Part shown: in pieces, positions 5,550-5,620 of the stretch
Layout: every line of letters begins with the position of its first letter
How positions within the stretch are numbered: position 1 is the stretch's first letter
DNA from: Acidobacteriota bacterium
GTDB taxonomy: Bacteria; Acidobacteriota; Terriglobia; Bryobacterales; Bryobacteraceae
Direction of reading: 5' to 3'
Length of the DNA: 5,620 nt
Assembly (NCBI GenBank): GCA_947505565.1
Contig: CANNLB010000238.1
Span: forward strand, 1-5,620
The notes under the pieces: model-generated
The model's database searches: none
What the model saw: only the letters and a program-made list of their open reading frames with translations
What the model was told of the DNA's origin: nothing
Translations under genes and position numbers: made by a program

Positions 5550-5620
5550 TTAGGCTGCGACGGCCTGCTGAAAGTAATCTCGCCTGGCTTGAGCCGGCGA
5601 TCTGTACCCCAGTTTCTGGA
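5550..5620 (-). CDS. IS3-family transposase (OrfB), C-terminal fragment
   Basis: Only the last 23 codons are in the window. They read QKLGYRSPAQARRDYF and then QQAVAA followed by TAA (5550-5552). The LGYRSP...Y/F...Q.A ending is the usual tail of IS3-type DDE integrase-core transposases, placed after the catalytic domain, so no catalytic residue is visible. The stop is close to the element end, which is normal. Whether the element is intact or active cannot be judged from this piece. Confidence 0.7.
   Translation of the reverse strand, partial: QKLGYRSPAQARRDYFQQAVAA

Larger units (their letters stand above)
5516..5620 (-). mobile_element. End of an IS3-family-like insertion sequence (partial)
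   Basis: At 5516 the sequence changes from the zinc-ribbon gene to TGTAGCGCACCCGG..., a 25-bp candidate terminal repeat (5516-5540) starting with TG and ending TCTGGACA. This resembles IS150-type ends (TGTACTGCACCC...TTGGAC, from memory). The transposase stop lies 9 bp inside the repeat, as expected for the transposase-distal end of an IS with its gene on the minus strand. The element continues past the window, so its other end, full length and target duplication cannot be seen. Confidence 0.72.

Overview
The window is about 60% GC by eye and densely coding, and it looks like a chromosomal segment of a free-living, Gram-negative-type bacterium. The gene set includes a LysM-bearing MltD-like lytic transglycosylase, a stand-alone HipA-like kinase of the short type, a charge-segregated Lys/Ala-rich protein and a small zinc-ribbon protein. 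That combination, from memory of such genomes, fits Acidobacteriota (Bryobacterales/Solibacter type) best. The taxon is an inference and was not tested by any search.

Layout. Positions 1-147 are a leader with two 20-bp direct repeats (34-bp period) that may be a mobile-element end, followed by a small inverted repeat and the ribosome binding site of the first gene. 148-1785 (+) is the secreted lytic transglycosylase. 1833-2339 (+) is a protein with an acidic N-terminus, a Pro-rich middle and a Lys/Ala-rich histone-H1-like tail. A GC-rich hairpin (2351-2370) separates it from a convergent 81-aa hypothetical gene (2379-2624, -). Divergent from that gene, across 87 bp containing a 13-bp palindrome, is the HipA-like kinase gene (2712-3572, +). 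The 3' end of the kinase gene overlaps by 53 bp the 3' end of a ThiO/glycine-oxidase-type FAD oxidase gene (3520-4449, -). The oxidase is divergent, across only 33 bp, from a class IV PLP aminotransferase gene (4483-5343, +). The -10-like elements in that gap lie so close to both start codons that leaderless transcripts are plausible. From 5405 a small CxxC zinc-ribbon gene begins. It is cut after 37 codons, at about 5516, by the terminal repeat of an IS3-family-like insertion sequence, whose transposase C-terminus reads on the minus strand to the window end.

How the genes work together. The transglycosylase belongs to peptidoglycan turnover. The oxidase and aminotransferase both deaminate small amino acids and share one regulatory gap, so they may be co-regulated, with thiazole/thiamine, folate or D-amino-acid metabolism as the candidate pathways. 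The kinase, the 81-aa gene and the charge-segregated gene have no assignable pathway here. I found no CRISPR array, tRNA or rRNA and no evident multi-gene defence system. The most noteworthy items are the IS-disrupted zinc-ribbon gene, the compact divergent promoter pair, the partnerless HipA-like kinase and the bipolar H1-like protein.
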